The notes beneath the pieces are model-generated. The model had not been told where the DNA came from. It did not search any database and worked only from the letters and a program-made list of their open reading frames with translations. Position numbers and translations under genes: made by a program. From Alphaproteobacteria bacterium (GTDB lineage: Bacteria; Pseudomonadota; Alphaproteobacteria; Micropepsales; Micropepsaceae): 64,000 nucleotides of DNA. How positions within the stretch are numbered: position 1 is the first letter of the stretch; each line of letters opens with the position of its first letter. Of this stretch, positions 10,614-20,088 are shown piece by piece. The DNA lies in assembly GCA_016124385.1 (NCBI GenBank), contig WGNU01000006.1:248001-312000 (forward strand), in the 5' to 3' direction.

Positions 10614-11938
10614 TAAGCAGGTTCCGGCGTTACGGTCGGGCGCCCGACACTGATGTAAGTGAAGCCTGAGGCCGCCATATCGGCCGGCCGATAGATATTG
10701 CGCAGATCAACCATCAACGCCGTCTTAAGAAGGCCCTTCACGCGCTCCAGATCGAGGGCACGGAACTCGTTCCATTCGGTGAGGATGACGACACCGTCGG
10801 CGCCCTTCATCGCGTCATATTCATCGGCCGCGAAATGCGTGTCCTTGAGGAGGTTCTTGGCTTCCCCCATGCCTTCGGGATCGAAGGCGCGAACCGTCGC
10901 CCCCGCCTCGCGCAGGAGGGGCACGATATCGAGGCTCGGCGCGTCGCGCATGTCATCCGTATTGGGCTTGAAGGTGAGGCCGAGGACCGCGAGCGTCTTG
11001 CCCGCGACGCCGCCCGGGAAGGCCTCGATAATCTTGGCCGCCATGCGCCGCTTGCGCGCATCATTCACTTCGACCACGGCCTCGACGATTTTCGTCGGCG
11101 CCTCGAATTGCTGGGCCGTCCGCACGAGGGCGATCGTGTCCTTTGGGAAGCAGGAGCCGCCGTAGCCCGGACCCGCGTTCAAGAATTTGCGGCCGATCCG
11201 GCCATCCAGACCGATGCCACGCGCGACGTCCTGCACGTCCGCGCCCACCTTTTCGCAGAGATCGGCCATCTCGTTGATGAAGGTGATTTTGGTCGCAAGG
11301 AAAGCGTTCGCCGCGTATTTGATGATTTCGGCCGTCTCGCGGGCCGTGAAAATCATCGGCGTCTCGATGAGATAGAGCGGGCGATAGAGCTCACGCATCA
11401 CGCCGCGCGCGCGCTCACTCTCGGCACCAACCACCACGCGGTCCGGGCGCTTGAAATCTTCAATCGCGGAGCCCTCGCGGAGGAACTCCGGGTTCGAGGC
11501 GACATCGAATGCGGCGTCCGGGCGGACTTTGCGAACGATCTCCTCAACCTTGCGGCCCGTGCCGACCGGCACCGTCGATTTCGTCACGATGACGACGTAG
11601 TCCTTGATCTCGCGGGCGATCTCCTCGGCGGCCGCGTAGACGTAGGTCAGGTCCGCGAAACCGTCGCCGCGGCGGCTCGGCGTTCCCACCGCAATGAAGA
11701 CCGCATCGGCATCGGTCATCGCGTCCTTCAGGTCGGTCGTGAAGGAGAGGCGGCCGCCCTCGACATTGTCGCGGACGATGGCATCGAGCCCGGGCTCGTA
11801 AATGGGAATCCGGCCCGCTCGGAGTGCGTCAATTTTGGACACATCCTTATCGACGCAGACCACCTGGTGTCCAAATTCGGAAAAGCAGGCGCCCGAAACC
11901 AGGCCCACATAGCCCGTTCCAATCATCGCGACGCGCAT
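10613..11938 (-). CDS. ugd: UDP-glucose 6-dehydrogenase
   Basis: [59 protein letters not shown]. Confidence 0.97.
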   Translation of the reverse strand: MRVAMIGTGYVGLVSGACFSEFGHQVVCVDKDVSKIDALRAGRIPIYEPGLDAIVRDNVEGGRLSFTTDLKDAMTDADAVFIAVGTPSRRGDGFADLTYVYAAAEEIAREIKDYVVIVTKSTVPVGTGRKVEEIVRKVRPDAAFDVASNPEFLREGSAIEDFKRPDRVVVGAESERARGVMRELYRPLYLIETPMIFTARETAEIIKYAANAFLATKITFINEMADLCEKVGADVQDVARGIGLDGRIGRKFLNAGPGYGGSCFPKDTIALVRTAQQFEAPTKIVEAVVEVNDARKRRMAAKIIEAFPGGVAGKTLAVLGLTFKPNTDDMRDAPSLDIVPLLREAGATVRAFDPEGMGEAKNLLKDTHFAADEYDAMKGADGVVILTEWNEFRALDLERVKGLLKTALMVDLRNIYRPADMAASGFTYISVGRPTVTPEPA

Positions 11939-12022
11939 GTCTCGATTACTCCCCTAAGGCCGGGCACGCCCTGCGCGTCCAGCACCGCAAACTCCATGCC
12001 GTGATCTGCCTCGCTTGGCCGA

Positions 12023-12892
12023 TCAGAGCTTGATTGCCTTCAGAATCTCGCGGACCTTCGGTCCCAGATCCGGGCGCGCCAAAGCGATCTCGATCGTCGC
12101 CTGAAGAAATCCGGCTTTGTCCCCGCAATCATAGGACATTCCCTTGAACCGCAACCCGTGAAAGGGAACCTTCCCGATAAGGCGTGCCATGGCGTCGGTC
12201 AGCTGAATCTCGCCGCCCGCGCCCCGTTCGTGGCGCTCCAGCTCGGAGAAGATCTGCGGCATCAGAATGTAGCGGCCCAGAATGGAGAGCGTCGAGGGCG
12301 CCTCTTCCGGGCGCGGCTTCTCGACAAGGCCGGTTACTTCGACGAGGGATCCATTGTCCTTTCCGATCGAGAGAATGCCGTAGCGCGAGGTATGCTCGCG
12401 CGGCACTTCACGTACCGCGACAATATTACCGCCTGTCTCTTTGTATGCATTGACCATTTGGGAGAGGCAGCCTGGCTCGGCCGCGACCAAGTCGTCCGGC
12501 AGCATGACGGCAAACGGCTCATCGCCGACGAAATGGCGTGCGCACCAGACCGCATGGCCCAGGCCCAGCGGCTTTTGCTGGCGGGTAAAGCTGACGGAGC
12601 CGGTCACGGGCAGCGTTTCGGAGAGGCTGTCGAGCTCCTTCACCTTGTCGCGCTGGGTGAGCAGCGATTCGAGTTCATAAGCGTGGTCGAAATGATCCTC
12701 GATGACGTGCTTGCCGCGGCCGGTCACGAAAATGAATTGCTCGATGCCGGCCTCGCGTGCCTCATCGACGGCGTATTGGATCAAGGGCTTGTCGACGACC
12801 GGGAGCATTTCCTTCGGGACAGCCTTGGTCGCGGGCAGGAACCGCGTTCCCATCCCGGCAACAGGGAAAACGACCTTCCGAATAGGGCGCAT
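12023..12892 (-). CDS. galU: UTP-glucose-1-phosphate uridylyltransferase
   Basis: MRPIRKVVFPVAGMGTRFLPATKAVPKEMLPVVDKPLIQYAVDEA; internal ATG at 12892 preferred over the ORF start at 13060. Confidence 0.96.
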   Translation of the reverse strand: MRPIRKVVFPVAGMGTRFLPATKAVPKEMLPVVDKPLIQYAVDEAREAGIEQFIFVTGRGKHVIEDHFDHAYELESLLTQRDKVKELDSLSETLPVTGSVSFTRQQKPLGLGHAVWCARHFVGDEPFAVMLPDDLVAAEPGCLSQMVNAYKETGGNIVAVREVPREHTSRYGILSIGKDNGSLVEVTGLVEKPRPEEAPSTLSILGRYILMPQIFSELERHERGAGGEIQLTDAMARLIGKVPFHGLRFKGMSYDCGDKAGFLQATIEIALARPDLGPKVREILKAIKL

Positions 12893-13068
12893 TGGGCTGG
12901 GAGTACTCCTTAACCTGAGGAACCGATCGCCGCTCCCCCTGCGAGGCGCAAGTCTTGTGCCACAGGCAGTCAAACCGCCGCAACGCCGTTCTGCTGCATT
13001 GCGAACGAAGTCAGGTCCCCCTATAAGGCTCGGCTCGTCATTGAACCGTCTCCGGCCCAAAACGCCCC

Positions 13069-14118
13069 ATGGCTCGTACCGCGCTTATCACCGGGATTAC
13101 CGGGCAGGACGGGTTTTCGCTCGCGCGGCATCTGCTTTCCCTCGGATATCAGGTCCATGGCGTAAAGCGCCGGACCTCCTCGCTGGACGCCGACAGGCTC
13201 CGTCGTCTTGAGGCCGAAGCGGGGCGGAGCGGCTCGAATCAATTGGCGCTGCATCACGGCGACATGACGGACGCCCCGAGCCTCATTCGCATCCTTCAAG
13301 ACGTGCGCCCGGCAGAGGTCTACAATCTCGCCGCGCAGAGCCACGTTCAGGTGAGCTTCGAGAAGCCGGTCTATACGGCACAGGTAAACGCACTGGGCAC
13401 GCTCAATCTGCTGGAAGCGCTGCGGCTCACCGGCATGATCGGCGACGTGCGGTTCTATCAGGCCTCGACCTCGGAAATGTTCGGAATCGCCGAGACCTCG
13501 CCGCAGAGCGAGACGACGCCCTTTCGCCCGCGCAGTCCTTACGCGGCTTCCAAGGTCTTCGCCCATCACGCGACGGTCAATTATCGCGAGGCATTCGGCC
13601 TGCACGGTTCGAGTGGCATCTGCTTCAACCACGAGGGCCCGGAGCGGGGCGAGCACTTCGTCAGCCGCAAGATCACACGCGCGGTCGCCGCGATCATCGA
13701 CGGGCGCCAGACAAGCGTCGCGCTCGGCAATCTCGATGCGCGGCGCGATTGGGGACACGTCCAAGACTATATCGAGGGCATGCACGCGATGCTGCGCCAG
13801 GAAGACGCGGACGACTATGTGCTCGCGACCGGCAAGAGCTATTCCGTCCGCGATTTCGCAACGCTTGCCTTCGCGTTCGCGGATATCGAACTCGCGTTCG
13901 AGGGGGAGGGGCTGTCCGAGGTGGCACGCGACGTCCGCACGGGCGAGGTGCGAATCAGCGTCGATCCCGCGTTCTTCCGTCCCTCGGAGGTCGATGCGCT
14001 GATCGGGGATGCCACGAAGGCACATGAGCGGCTAGGCTGGAGCGCGCGGATCGGATTCGAGGCGCTTGTCGAGGAAATGGTCCGCAGCGATATTGCCCGG
14101 CTTGCCAAGGGGAGTTAG
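13069..14118 (+). CDS. gmd: GDP-mannose 4,6-dehydratase
   Basis: ALITGITGQDGFSLARHLLSLGYQVHGVKRRTSS; AAQSHVQVSFEKPVYTAQVNALGTLNLLEA; SPYAASKVFAHHATVNYREAFG. Confidence 0.92.
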   Translation: MARTALITGITGQDGFSLARHLLSLGYQVHGVKRRTSSLDADRLRRLEAEAGRSGSNQLALHHGDMTDAPSLIRILQDVRPAEVYNLAAQSHVQVSFEKPVYTAQVNALGTLNLLEALRLTGMIGDVRFYQASTSEMFGIAETSPQSETTPFRPRSPYAASKVFAHHATVNYREAFGLHGSSGICFNHEGPERGEHFVSRKITRAVAAIIDGRQTSVALGNLDARRDWGHVQDYIEGMHAMLRQEDADDYVLATGKSYSVRDFATLAFAFADIELAFEGEGLSEVARDVRTGEVRISVDPAFFRPSEVDALIGDATKAHERLGWSARIGFEALVEEMVRSDIARLAKGS

Positions 14119-14171
14119 TGCGCGTATCGGCGCTCTCCATGCGGGCCGTCCGGCCCCTCCGTTTGCAAGGG

Positions 14172-15437
14172 ATGAACATGCGAACGTTGATTTGCGCCGT
14201 CGCGGTTCTCTTTGCCGTCGCGGCGCCGGCTCAAGCCGGCGCGGTCGCCCATATCCAGGCCGCGCAGGACGCGATGCGCGTCGGCAACTACGAAGCCGCG
14301 ATCAAGCAATTCACGGCGGCGCTCACCGCCGATGACGTTCCCCCCGATGCGGTGCCAGAGCTCTACTACCGCCGCGGCGTTGCCTACAAAGGCGTCGGGA
14401 GCCTCAAGCTCGCCATCGGCGATTTCACGAAGGCGATCTGGACGGGCAGCTTTTCAAGCGCGCTGATGCCGCGCGCGCATCTCTCGCGCGGACGCACCTA
14501 CGAGCTCATGGGCGAGCGCGACCTCGCGCTCAACGATTTCACGCAAGCCGTTCAGATCCGGCCCGATTTTGCCGAAGCACGCTACTTCCGCGCGCTCATG
14601 CTACGCGACATGGGACGCGCGGACGAGGCGATCGAGGATCTGCGCCTCGCCTCGGAGGGCGCGCATCCCGAGCCGCATCTGCCGCTCTATGAACTCGCGA
14701 TGCTGCTCGCCGCCAAGGGCGAGAAGGCGGAGGCGCGGAGCCTCTTTGCCCGCGTTCTGAAGATCCAGCCCGATTTCCGGCCTGCCGAAATCGAGCTCGC
14801 GCAATTGGGCGGGGGGCCCACCACGCCCGAGACGTCGGTGCCGGTCTCCGCGCAAGTGGCGGCCGCAGCGGCGCCGGTTGCCGCGGCAGAGCCCGCGACA
14901 CCGCCCAGCGCTACCCTTTCACCGTCCGTGCCCGATGCGACCGGCGCACCGACGCCGATCCTACCGGCGGGGGCTGCGTCGTCCGCGCCGCCGCCGGCCG
15001 TGAGCGCCGAGGCTGCGCCGATCGAGGTGCCTGCGCCGCCAACCGTCGAGGCGCCGGCGGCACCGACAGCGGGTGCAGAAGAGGCGACCCTTCCGGCCCC
15101 GGCCGCTCCCCCGCCCGCCGCCACCGCTGTCGGGCCTGCAGCCCGGCAGCCCGAGCCTTCGCCCATGCCTGCCAGCGCGGCCCCGCCTGCACCCGGCACT
15201 TCACTCGTGCAGGTCGGCGCGTTCGCGGACGCGGCGCTCGCCGAGGCGAGTTGGTCGCGCCTCATCGTTCGTCACCCCGAGTTGCTGGGTGGGCAGAACC
15301 ATCTCGTCCAGGAAGCGCTTTCGAACGGGCGGCGCGTGTTTCGCCTGAAGGTCGGCCCGCTTTCGAAGCCGGGAGCGCGCGCGCTGTGCGGCGATCTGAA
15401 GGCCCAGGGTACCGATTGCCTGGTCGGCCCGTCCTAG
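14172..15437 (+). CDS. Secreted TPR protein with Pro/Ala-rich linker and C-terminal SPOR-like domain
   Basis: Signal peptide MRTLICAVAVLFAVAAPAQAG; TPR-like helices; P/A-rich linker; C-terminal TSLVQVGAFADAALAEASWSRL...RVFRLKVGPLSKPGARALCGDLKAQGTDCLV. Confidence 0.8.
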   Translation: MNMRTLICAVAVLFAVAAPAQAGAVAHIQAAQDAMRVGNYEAAIKQFTAALTADDVPPDAVPELYYRRGVAYKGVGSLKLAIGDFTKAIWTGSFSSALMPRAHLSRGRTYELMGERDLALNDFTQAVQIRPDFAEARYFRALMLRDMGRADEAIEDLRLASEGAHPEPHLPLYELAMLLAAKGEKAEARSLFARVLKIQPDFRPAEIELAQLGGGPTTPETSVPVSAQVAAAAAPVAAAEPATPPSATLSPSVPDATGAPTPILPAGAASSAPPPAVSAEAAPIEVPAPPTVEAPAAPTAGAEEATLPAPAAPPPAATAVGPAARQPEPSPMPASAAPPAPGTSLVQVGAFADAALAEASWSRLIVRHPELLGGQNHLVQEALSNGRRVFRLKVGPLSKPGARALCGDLKAQGTDCLVGPS

Positions 15438-15575
15438 CCGCAAACGCCCGAAATCAGCCGGTTTCTTGACGCAACGTGAGCCTTGCGCGTGCGTTGTCGC
15501 CTCCCGTCAAATCTGCTTAGGTCCGACGACTTTTCGCCAAAGCAGAACGAAAAAGACGACGACGGGAGCGCGCTC

Positions 15576-17045
15576 ATGATCGGCATCCAATCCTACGGTG
15601 GCTACATTCCGCGGCTCCGCCTGCAACGAAAGGCGATCGCGGCGGCGAACGCCTGGTTCGCACCCGGCCAAGCGGCGCAGGCGAAGGGGGAGCGCGCCAT
15701 CGCCAATTGGGATGAGGACGCCGTCACGATGGCGGTCGAAGCCGGCCGCGACGCGCTGCCTGGCACGGATCCCATGAAGGACCGTGCCCACATCGATGCC
15801 ATCTATTTCGCCTCGACGACGATGCCGTTCGCCGACCGGCAGAACGCGGGGATCGTCGCGAGCGCGCTCTCGCTGTCGGAGGAAATTCCCTCGATCGACA
15901 TCACTTCCTCGCAACGCGCGGGAACCTCGTCGCTCATCGCGGCGCTCAATGCGGTGGGCGCGGGCACGCAGAACCACGCACTCATCCTCGCGAGCGACAA
16001 GCGCCGCACGCGCGCGGCCTCGACGCAGGAGATGCAGTTCGGCGATGGCGCGGCCGCGCTCGTTGTCGGCAAGGACAAGCTCATCGCCAAGCTCCTGGGT
16101 TCGCACTCGCTCACGGTCGATTTCGTCGATCATTTCCGGGGCGAAGCCGAAGAATACGACTACCAATGGGAAGAGCGCTGGATCCGCGACGAGGGCATCT
16201 CGAAGATCGCGCCGCGCGCCATCAAGGGAGCGCTGGAAAAAGCTGGGGTCGCGGCAAGCGCGATCGACCACTTCGTCATGCCGTGCGTGTTCGCCAAGCT
16301 CGACGGGCAGGTCGCCAAATCCTGCGGCGTCGATCCGGCGAAGGTCCGCCCCAATCTCGGCGATTTGTGCGGCGAGACGGGCGCGGCGCACGCGCTCGTC
16401 ATGCTCGTCCACGCCCTCGAGGAAGCCAAGCCAGGTGAGAAGATCCTCGTCGTCTCATTCGGCCAGGGGTGCGACGCGATCGTTTTTGAGACCACGTCCG
16501 CGCTCCACGAACTCCAGGGCCGGCGCCGCGGCATCACGGGCTCGCTTAAGGCGCGCAAGGAAGAGACGAACTACATGAAGTGGCTCGCCTTCAACGGCCA
16601 GATCGACCTTGAGAAGGGCATGCGCGCCGAGCAAGACAAGAAGAACGCGATGACGACGACCTATCGCAAGCGCGACATGCTGTTCGGGCTGGTCGGCGGG
16701 CGCTGCACGAAGTGCGGCACCGCGCAGTTCCCGCGCACGCGGATCTGCGTCAATCCGAACTGCAAGGCGGTCGACAGCCAAGAGCCGTTCTCCTACGCGG
16801 AACTGCCGGGCAAGATCCTTTCCTGGTCGGCGGACTTCCTCACCTATTCGATGGACCCGCCGCAGCATTACGGCATGGTGACGTTCGACGAAGGCGGGCG
16901 GTTCCTCGCCGATTTCACTGACGTCGATCGCGGCACGTTCGATTCGGGAACGCCGGTGCGGATGGTCTTCCGCATCAAGGATTTCGACGACCGGCGCGGC
17001 TTCCGTCGCTATTTCTGGAAGGCCATTCCGGTGGCCGCAGGTTAG
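15576..17045 (+). CDS. HMG-CoA-synthase-like (thiolase-fold) domain fused to a zinc-ribbon/OB-fold (DUF35) domain
   Basis: MIGIQSYGGYIPRLRLQR... N-terminal HMGS/KAS III-like domain; C-terminal GGRCTKCGTAQFPRTRICVNPNC zinc ribbon then OB fold GKILSWSADFLTYSMDPPQHYGMVTFDEGGRF. Confidence 0.88.
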   Translation: MIGIQSYGGYIPRLRLQRKAIAAANAWFAPGQAAQAKGERAIANWDEDAVTMAVEAGRDALPGTDPMKDRAHIDAIYFASTTMPFADRQNAGIVASALSLSEEIPSIDITSSQRAGTSSLIAALNAVGAGTQNHALILASDKRRTRAASTQEMQFGDGAAALVVGKDKLIAKLLGSHSLTVDFVDHFRGEAEEYDYQWEERWIRDEGISKIAPRAIKGALEKAGVAASAIDHFVMPCVFAKLDGQVAKSCGVDPAKVRPNLGDLCGETGAAHALVMLVHALEEAKPGEKILVVSFGQGCDAIVFETTSALHELQGRRRGITGSLKARKEETNYMKWLAFNGQIDLEKGMRAEQDKKNAMTTTYRKRDMLFGLVGGRCTKCGTAQFPRTRICVNPNCKAVDSQEPFSYAELPGKILSWSADFLTYSMDPPQHYGMVTFDEGGRFLADFTDVDRGTFDSGTPVRMVFRIKDFDDRRGFRRYFWKAIPVAAG

Positions 17046-17124
17046 GCGCTGACGCCCCGCATCATTGCCAAAAGCGGGCGATGTCGGGCAGGGTAACCGC
17101 AACCGACATTGCAGAGCCTTACCG

Positions 17125-17901
17125 ATGGATTTCATCTACGACGTCAACGGCGCCGTTGCGACGCCGACCGCCCATGCGTCCGGACCGTGGGACCCCACGA
17201 TGCAGCACGGCTCGCCGCCTTCCGCGCTGATCGTGCGAGCGGCCGAGGCGCTTCCCGCCAAGGCGCCGATGCGCATCGCGCGGGTGACGGTCGATCTCCT
17301 GCGGCCTGTGCCGCTCTCGCCGCTGACGATCGTTCCCGAGATCGTCCGCGAGGGCCGCAAGATCCAAGTGATCGCTGTTTCGCTGCGGGCCGGCGAGACC
17401 GAAGTGGTGCGGGGGAGCGTGCTACGCGTGCGGCGCGAGGCGGTCGCTCTCCCTGCCGAGGCGACGGCGCCCGCTATGACGTTGCCCCTGCCCGAGGACG
17501 GCCTCGACCGGCACATCGGCGGGAGACGGCGCGGCGGATTCGCGAGCGGGCTTGAGATGCGCGTCGTGCGCGGGGCGTTCGACGAGCCGGGGCCGGCGGC
17601 CGTCTGGTATCACTTCAAGCGCCCGTTCGTGCGCGGCGAGATCGCGAGCCCGGCCATGCTCGCAATGGCGACGGGGGATTTCTGCAACGGTTCATCGAGC
17701 GCGGTGCCTTTCGAGGAGTACACCTTCATCAATGCGGATCTGAGCGTCAGCCTCACGCGCGAGCCAGTCGGCGATTGGATCCTGCTCGATTCGGAAAGCT
17801 GGTACGGCGATGAGGGCCGCGCGATCGCCTTCGCGGGTCTTGCCGACGCCCGAGGCTATTTCGGCCGCGCGATCCAGAGCATCATTCTCGAGAAGCGCTA
17901 G
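17125..17901 (+). CDS. Acyl-CoA thioesterase-like protein (TesB/thioesterase family)
   Basis: MQHGSPPSALIVRAAEALPAKAPMRIARVTVDLLRPVPLSPLTIVPEIVREGRKIQVIAVSL, double-hotdog thioesterase signature. Confidence 0.85.
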   Translation: MDFIYDVNGAVATPTAHASGPWDPTMQHGSPPSALIVRAAEALPAKAPMRIARVTVDLLRPVPLSPLTIVPEIVREGRKIQVIAVSLRAGETEVVRGSVLRVRREAVALPAEATAPAMTLPLPEDGLDRHIGGRRRGGFASGLEMRVVRGAFDEPGPAAVWYHFKRPFVRGEIASPAMLAMATGDFCNGSSSAVPFEEYTFINADLSVSLTREPVGDWILLDSESWYGDEGRAIAFAGLADARGYFGRAIQSIILEKR

Positions 17902-18314
17902 GGCGCGCGGCGGGCACGGAACGGGTTCGTCACCAAGACGCCGAAGGGGAGGAACTCCTTCGTGCTGCGGGTCGCGACCGTCAGGCCGTGCTGAAGTGCC
18001 GTCGCGGCGATGAGCGCGTTGTTCGCCTCATGCGGCTGGCGCGCGTGCATGAGGCGCGCCCAGAGGCGATAGATCTCCGGCGTCGCGGGCAGCACGGGAT
18101 AGTCGCCGCGCATGTCGTCGAGCCAGTCGTTGAGCTCGGCGGCCTTTTGCGGATCGCTCTCGCGGGTGCGCTCGATGCCGATTGCGATCTCACCGATCGC
18201 GATCGCGGGAAGGGCGATCTCCTGCGGGTCGAGGTCGCTCAGCCAGGCGATGACGCTGGCGCTCGGGCGGCGCTTGCGAAGTTCGGCGATCACGTCCGTG
18301 TCGAGCAAATACAT
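17898..18314 (-). CDS. PIN-domain toxin (VapC/FitB-like)
   Basis: MYLLDTDVIAELRKRRPS..., acidic PIN residues; NNALIAATALQHGLTVATRSTKEF; directly follows the Phd-like antitoxin. Confidence 0.9.
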   Translation of the reverse strand: MYLLDTDVIAELRKRRPSASVIAWLSDLDPQEIALPAIAIGEIAIGIERTRESDPQKAAELNDWLDDMRGDYPVLPATPEIYRLWARLMHARQPHEANNALIAATALQHGLTVATRSTKEFLPFGVLVTNPFRARRAP

Positions 18315-18319
18315 CGGCG

Positions 18320-18601
18320 CTAGAACCGCGGAATGCGGCGGGGACGAAACGCGCCCCGATCCGCGACCGGGAGATCATCGATCCGCGCCTCGGGCGCGAG
18401 CAGCCATTCCTTGACCGTGCGGTATTTGGGCGCCTCGGCGCGCAGCCATTGATCGGCCGACACCACGACGACGGCCGGCTCGCCGCGCCGCGTCACCAAT
18501 TGGGGACCGTGGCGTTCCGCTTCTGTTACGAGCTCGCTAAAGCGCGCCTTGGCGTCCTGGACCGGCCATTCGCGCAAGGAAATTATTGGCTTTTTCGGCA
18601 T
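18320..18601 (-). CDS. Phd/YefM-family antitoxin
   Basis: WPVQDAKARFSELVTEAERHGPQLVTRRGEPAVVVVSADQW is the Phd/YefM signature. Confidence 0.92.
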   Translation of the reverse strand: MPKKPIISLREWPVQDAKARFSELVTEAERHGPQLVTRRGEPAVVVVSADQWLRAEAPKYRTVKEWLLAPEARIDDLPVADRGAFRPRRIPRF

Positions 18602-18727
18602 CCACCCGGCTCCATCTGACTAGTCATGAGACTAGTCAGAACAAAAAATGGGCGCAAGCAGGGCTTTACGCGCGCCGGGACGAGGCGCATCGTTGACCCA
18701 GAATTCACCGACACGGGAGGTCACATC

Positions 18728-19930
18728 ATGCCCAAGGGCATTCGGGACAAAGTTGCCATTCTCGGCATGGGCTGCTCGAAATTCGGCGAGCGCTGGGACG
18801 CCGGCGGCGAAGAACTGATGGTCGAGGCCTATCTCGAAGCCATGCAGGACGCGGGCATCGAGGAAACGCAGCTCGACGCGGCCTGGTTCTCCCACCACAT
18901 CGATGAGATCGGCGTCGGCAAGGGCGGCACGCCGCTCGCGGTTGCGCTGCGCCTCCCGAACATCTCGGTCACGCGCGTTGAGAATTTCTGCGCGAGCGGA
19001 TCGGAAGCCTTCCGCGGCGCCGTCTACGCCGTCGCGGCGGGCGCGGCGGATATCGCGCTCGCGGTCGGCTGCGAGAAGCTGAAAGACACGGGCTATGGCG
19101 GCCTTCCGACCGGCCAGGCCGGCACGCTGACGCCGCAATGGGGCGCGAACATGTCGGCGCCGGGCAGCTTTGCCCAGCTCGCGTCCGCCTATCGCACGAA
19201 GCACGGCGTCTCGAAGGAGGACCTCAAGCGCGCGATCGCGCATGTCTCGGTCAAAAGCCACCAGAACGGCACGAAGAACCCCAAGGCGCATCTCCAGAAA
19301 GCGATCACCGAGGAAATGTGCCTCAACGCGCCGATGATCGCCGAGCCGCTCGGGCTCTTCGATTGCTGCGGCGTCTCGGACGGCGCGGCGGCGGCGATCG
19401 TGACGACCCCCGAAATCGCCAAGGCGCTCGGCAAGAAGGACCTCGTCACGGTCAAGGCCATGCAGCTCTCCGTCTCGAACGGGCTTGAGAGCGCGCATAA
19501 TTCCTGGGACGGGTCTTACTTCCACACCGCGCGCATCGCCTCGAAGAAGGCGTATGAGGAAGCGGGCATCCGCGATCCGCGCAATCAGATCTCGATGATG
19601 GAGGTGCATGATTGCTTCTCGATCACCGAGCTGGTGACGATGGAAGACCTCCACATCTCGCGCGAGGGCGAGGGCTGGAAGGACGTCCTCAACGGCTTTT
19701 ACGACGCGGACGGCCAGGTGCCGTGCCAGATCGACGGCGGCTTGAAGTGCTTCGGCCATCCGATCGGCGCGTCGGGCCTGCGGATGCTCTATGAGATGTA
19801 TCTCCAACTCCAGGGCCGGGCCGGCGCGCGCCAGCTGAAGAACCCGACCTTCGGCATGACGCATAATCTGGGCGGCGCGCCGTCCATGAATGTGTGCTCG
19901 GTTGCGATCATCGGCGCGGAAGGCGCCTAA
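18728..19930 (+). CDS. Thiolase family protein (SCPx/acetyl-CoA acetyltransferase-like)
   Basis: VENFCASGSEAFRGAVYAVAAG, MEVHDCFSITE, GGLKCFGHPIGASGLRMLYE; start ATG 18728. Confidence 0.92.
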   Translation: MPKGIRDKVAILGMGCSKFGERWDAGGEELMVEAYLEAMQDAGIEETQLDAAWFSHHIDEIGVGKGGTPLAVALRLPNISVTRVENFCASGSEAFRGAVYAVAAGAADIALAVGCEKLKDTGYGGLPTGQAGTLTPQWGANMSAPGSFAQLASAYRTKHGVSKEDLKRAIAHVSVKSHQNGTKNPKAHLQKAITEEMCLNAPMIAEPLGLFDCCGVSDGAAAAIVTTPEIAKALGKKDLVTVKAMQLSVSNGLESAHNSWDGSYFHTARIASKKAYEEAGIRDPRNQISMMEVHDCFSITELVTMEDLHISREGEGWKDVLNGFYDADGQVPCQIDGGLKCFGHPIGASGLRMLYEMYLQLQGRAGARQLKNPTFGMTHNLGGAPSMNVCSVAIIGAEGA

Positions 19931-19957
19931 GACGCCTCCTCGCCAGCGCTAAAGAGA

Positions 19958-19983
19958 GGGAGGTCCCGCGGCCTCCCTTTTTT
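19958..19983 (+). terminator. Rho-independent terminator of the thiolase gene
   Basis: GGGAGGTC-CCGC-GGCCTCCC stem-loop followed by TTTTTT. Confidence 0.85.
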
Positions 19984-20088
19984 CATGACGGAAGAAGCCT
20001 GCGCCGCCCTGTGGTCGCGCCGCCATAGACCGGATCGATGCGTCCGGCCATACTCCGCGCCGTTCGCGGGACGCAGGGGGAGAGGGTG

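Noticed and set aside
12893-13060. N-terminal extension of galU to 13060
   Set aside because: Extension residues are not GalU-like and lie in the divergent promoter region with gmd; ATG at 12892 gives the canonical N terminus.
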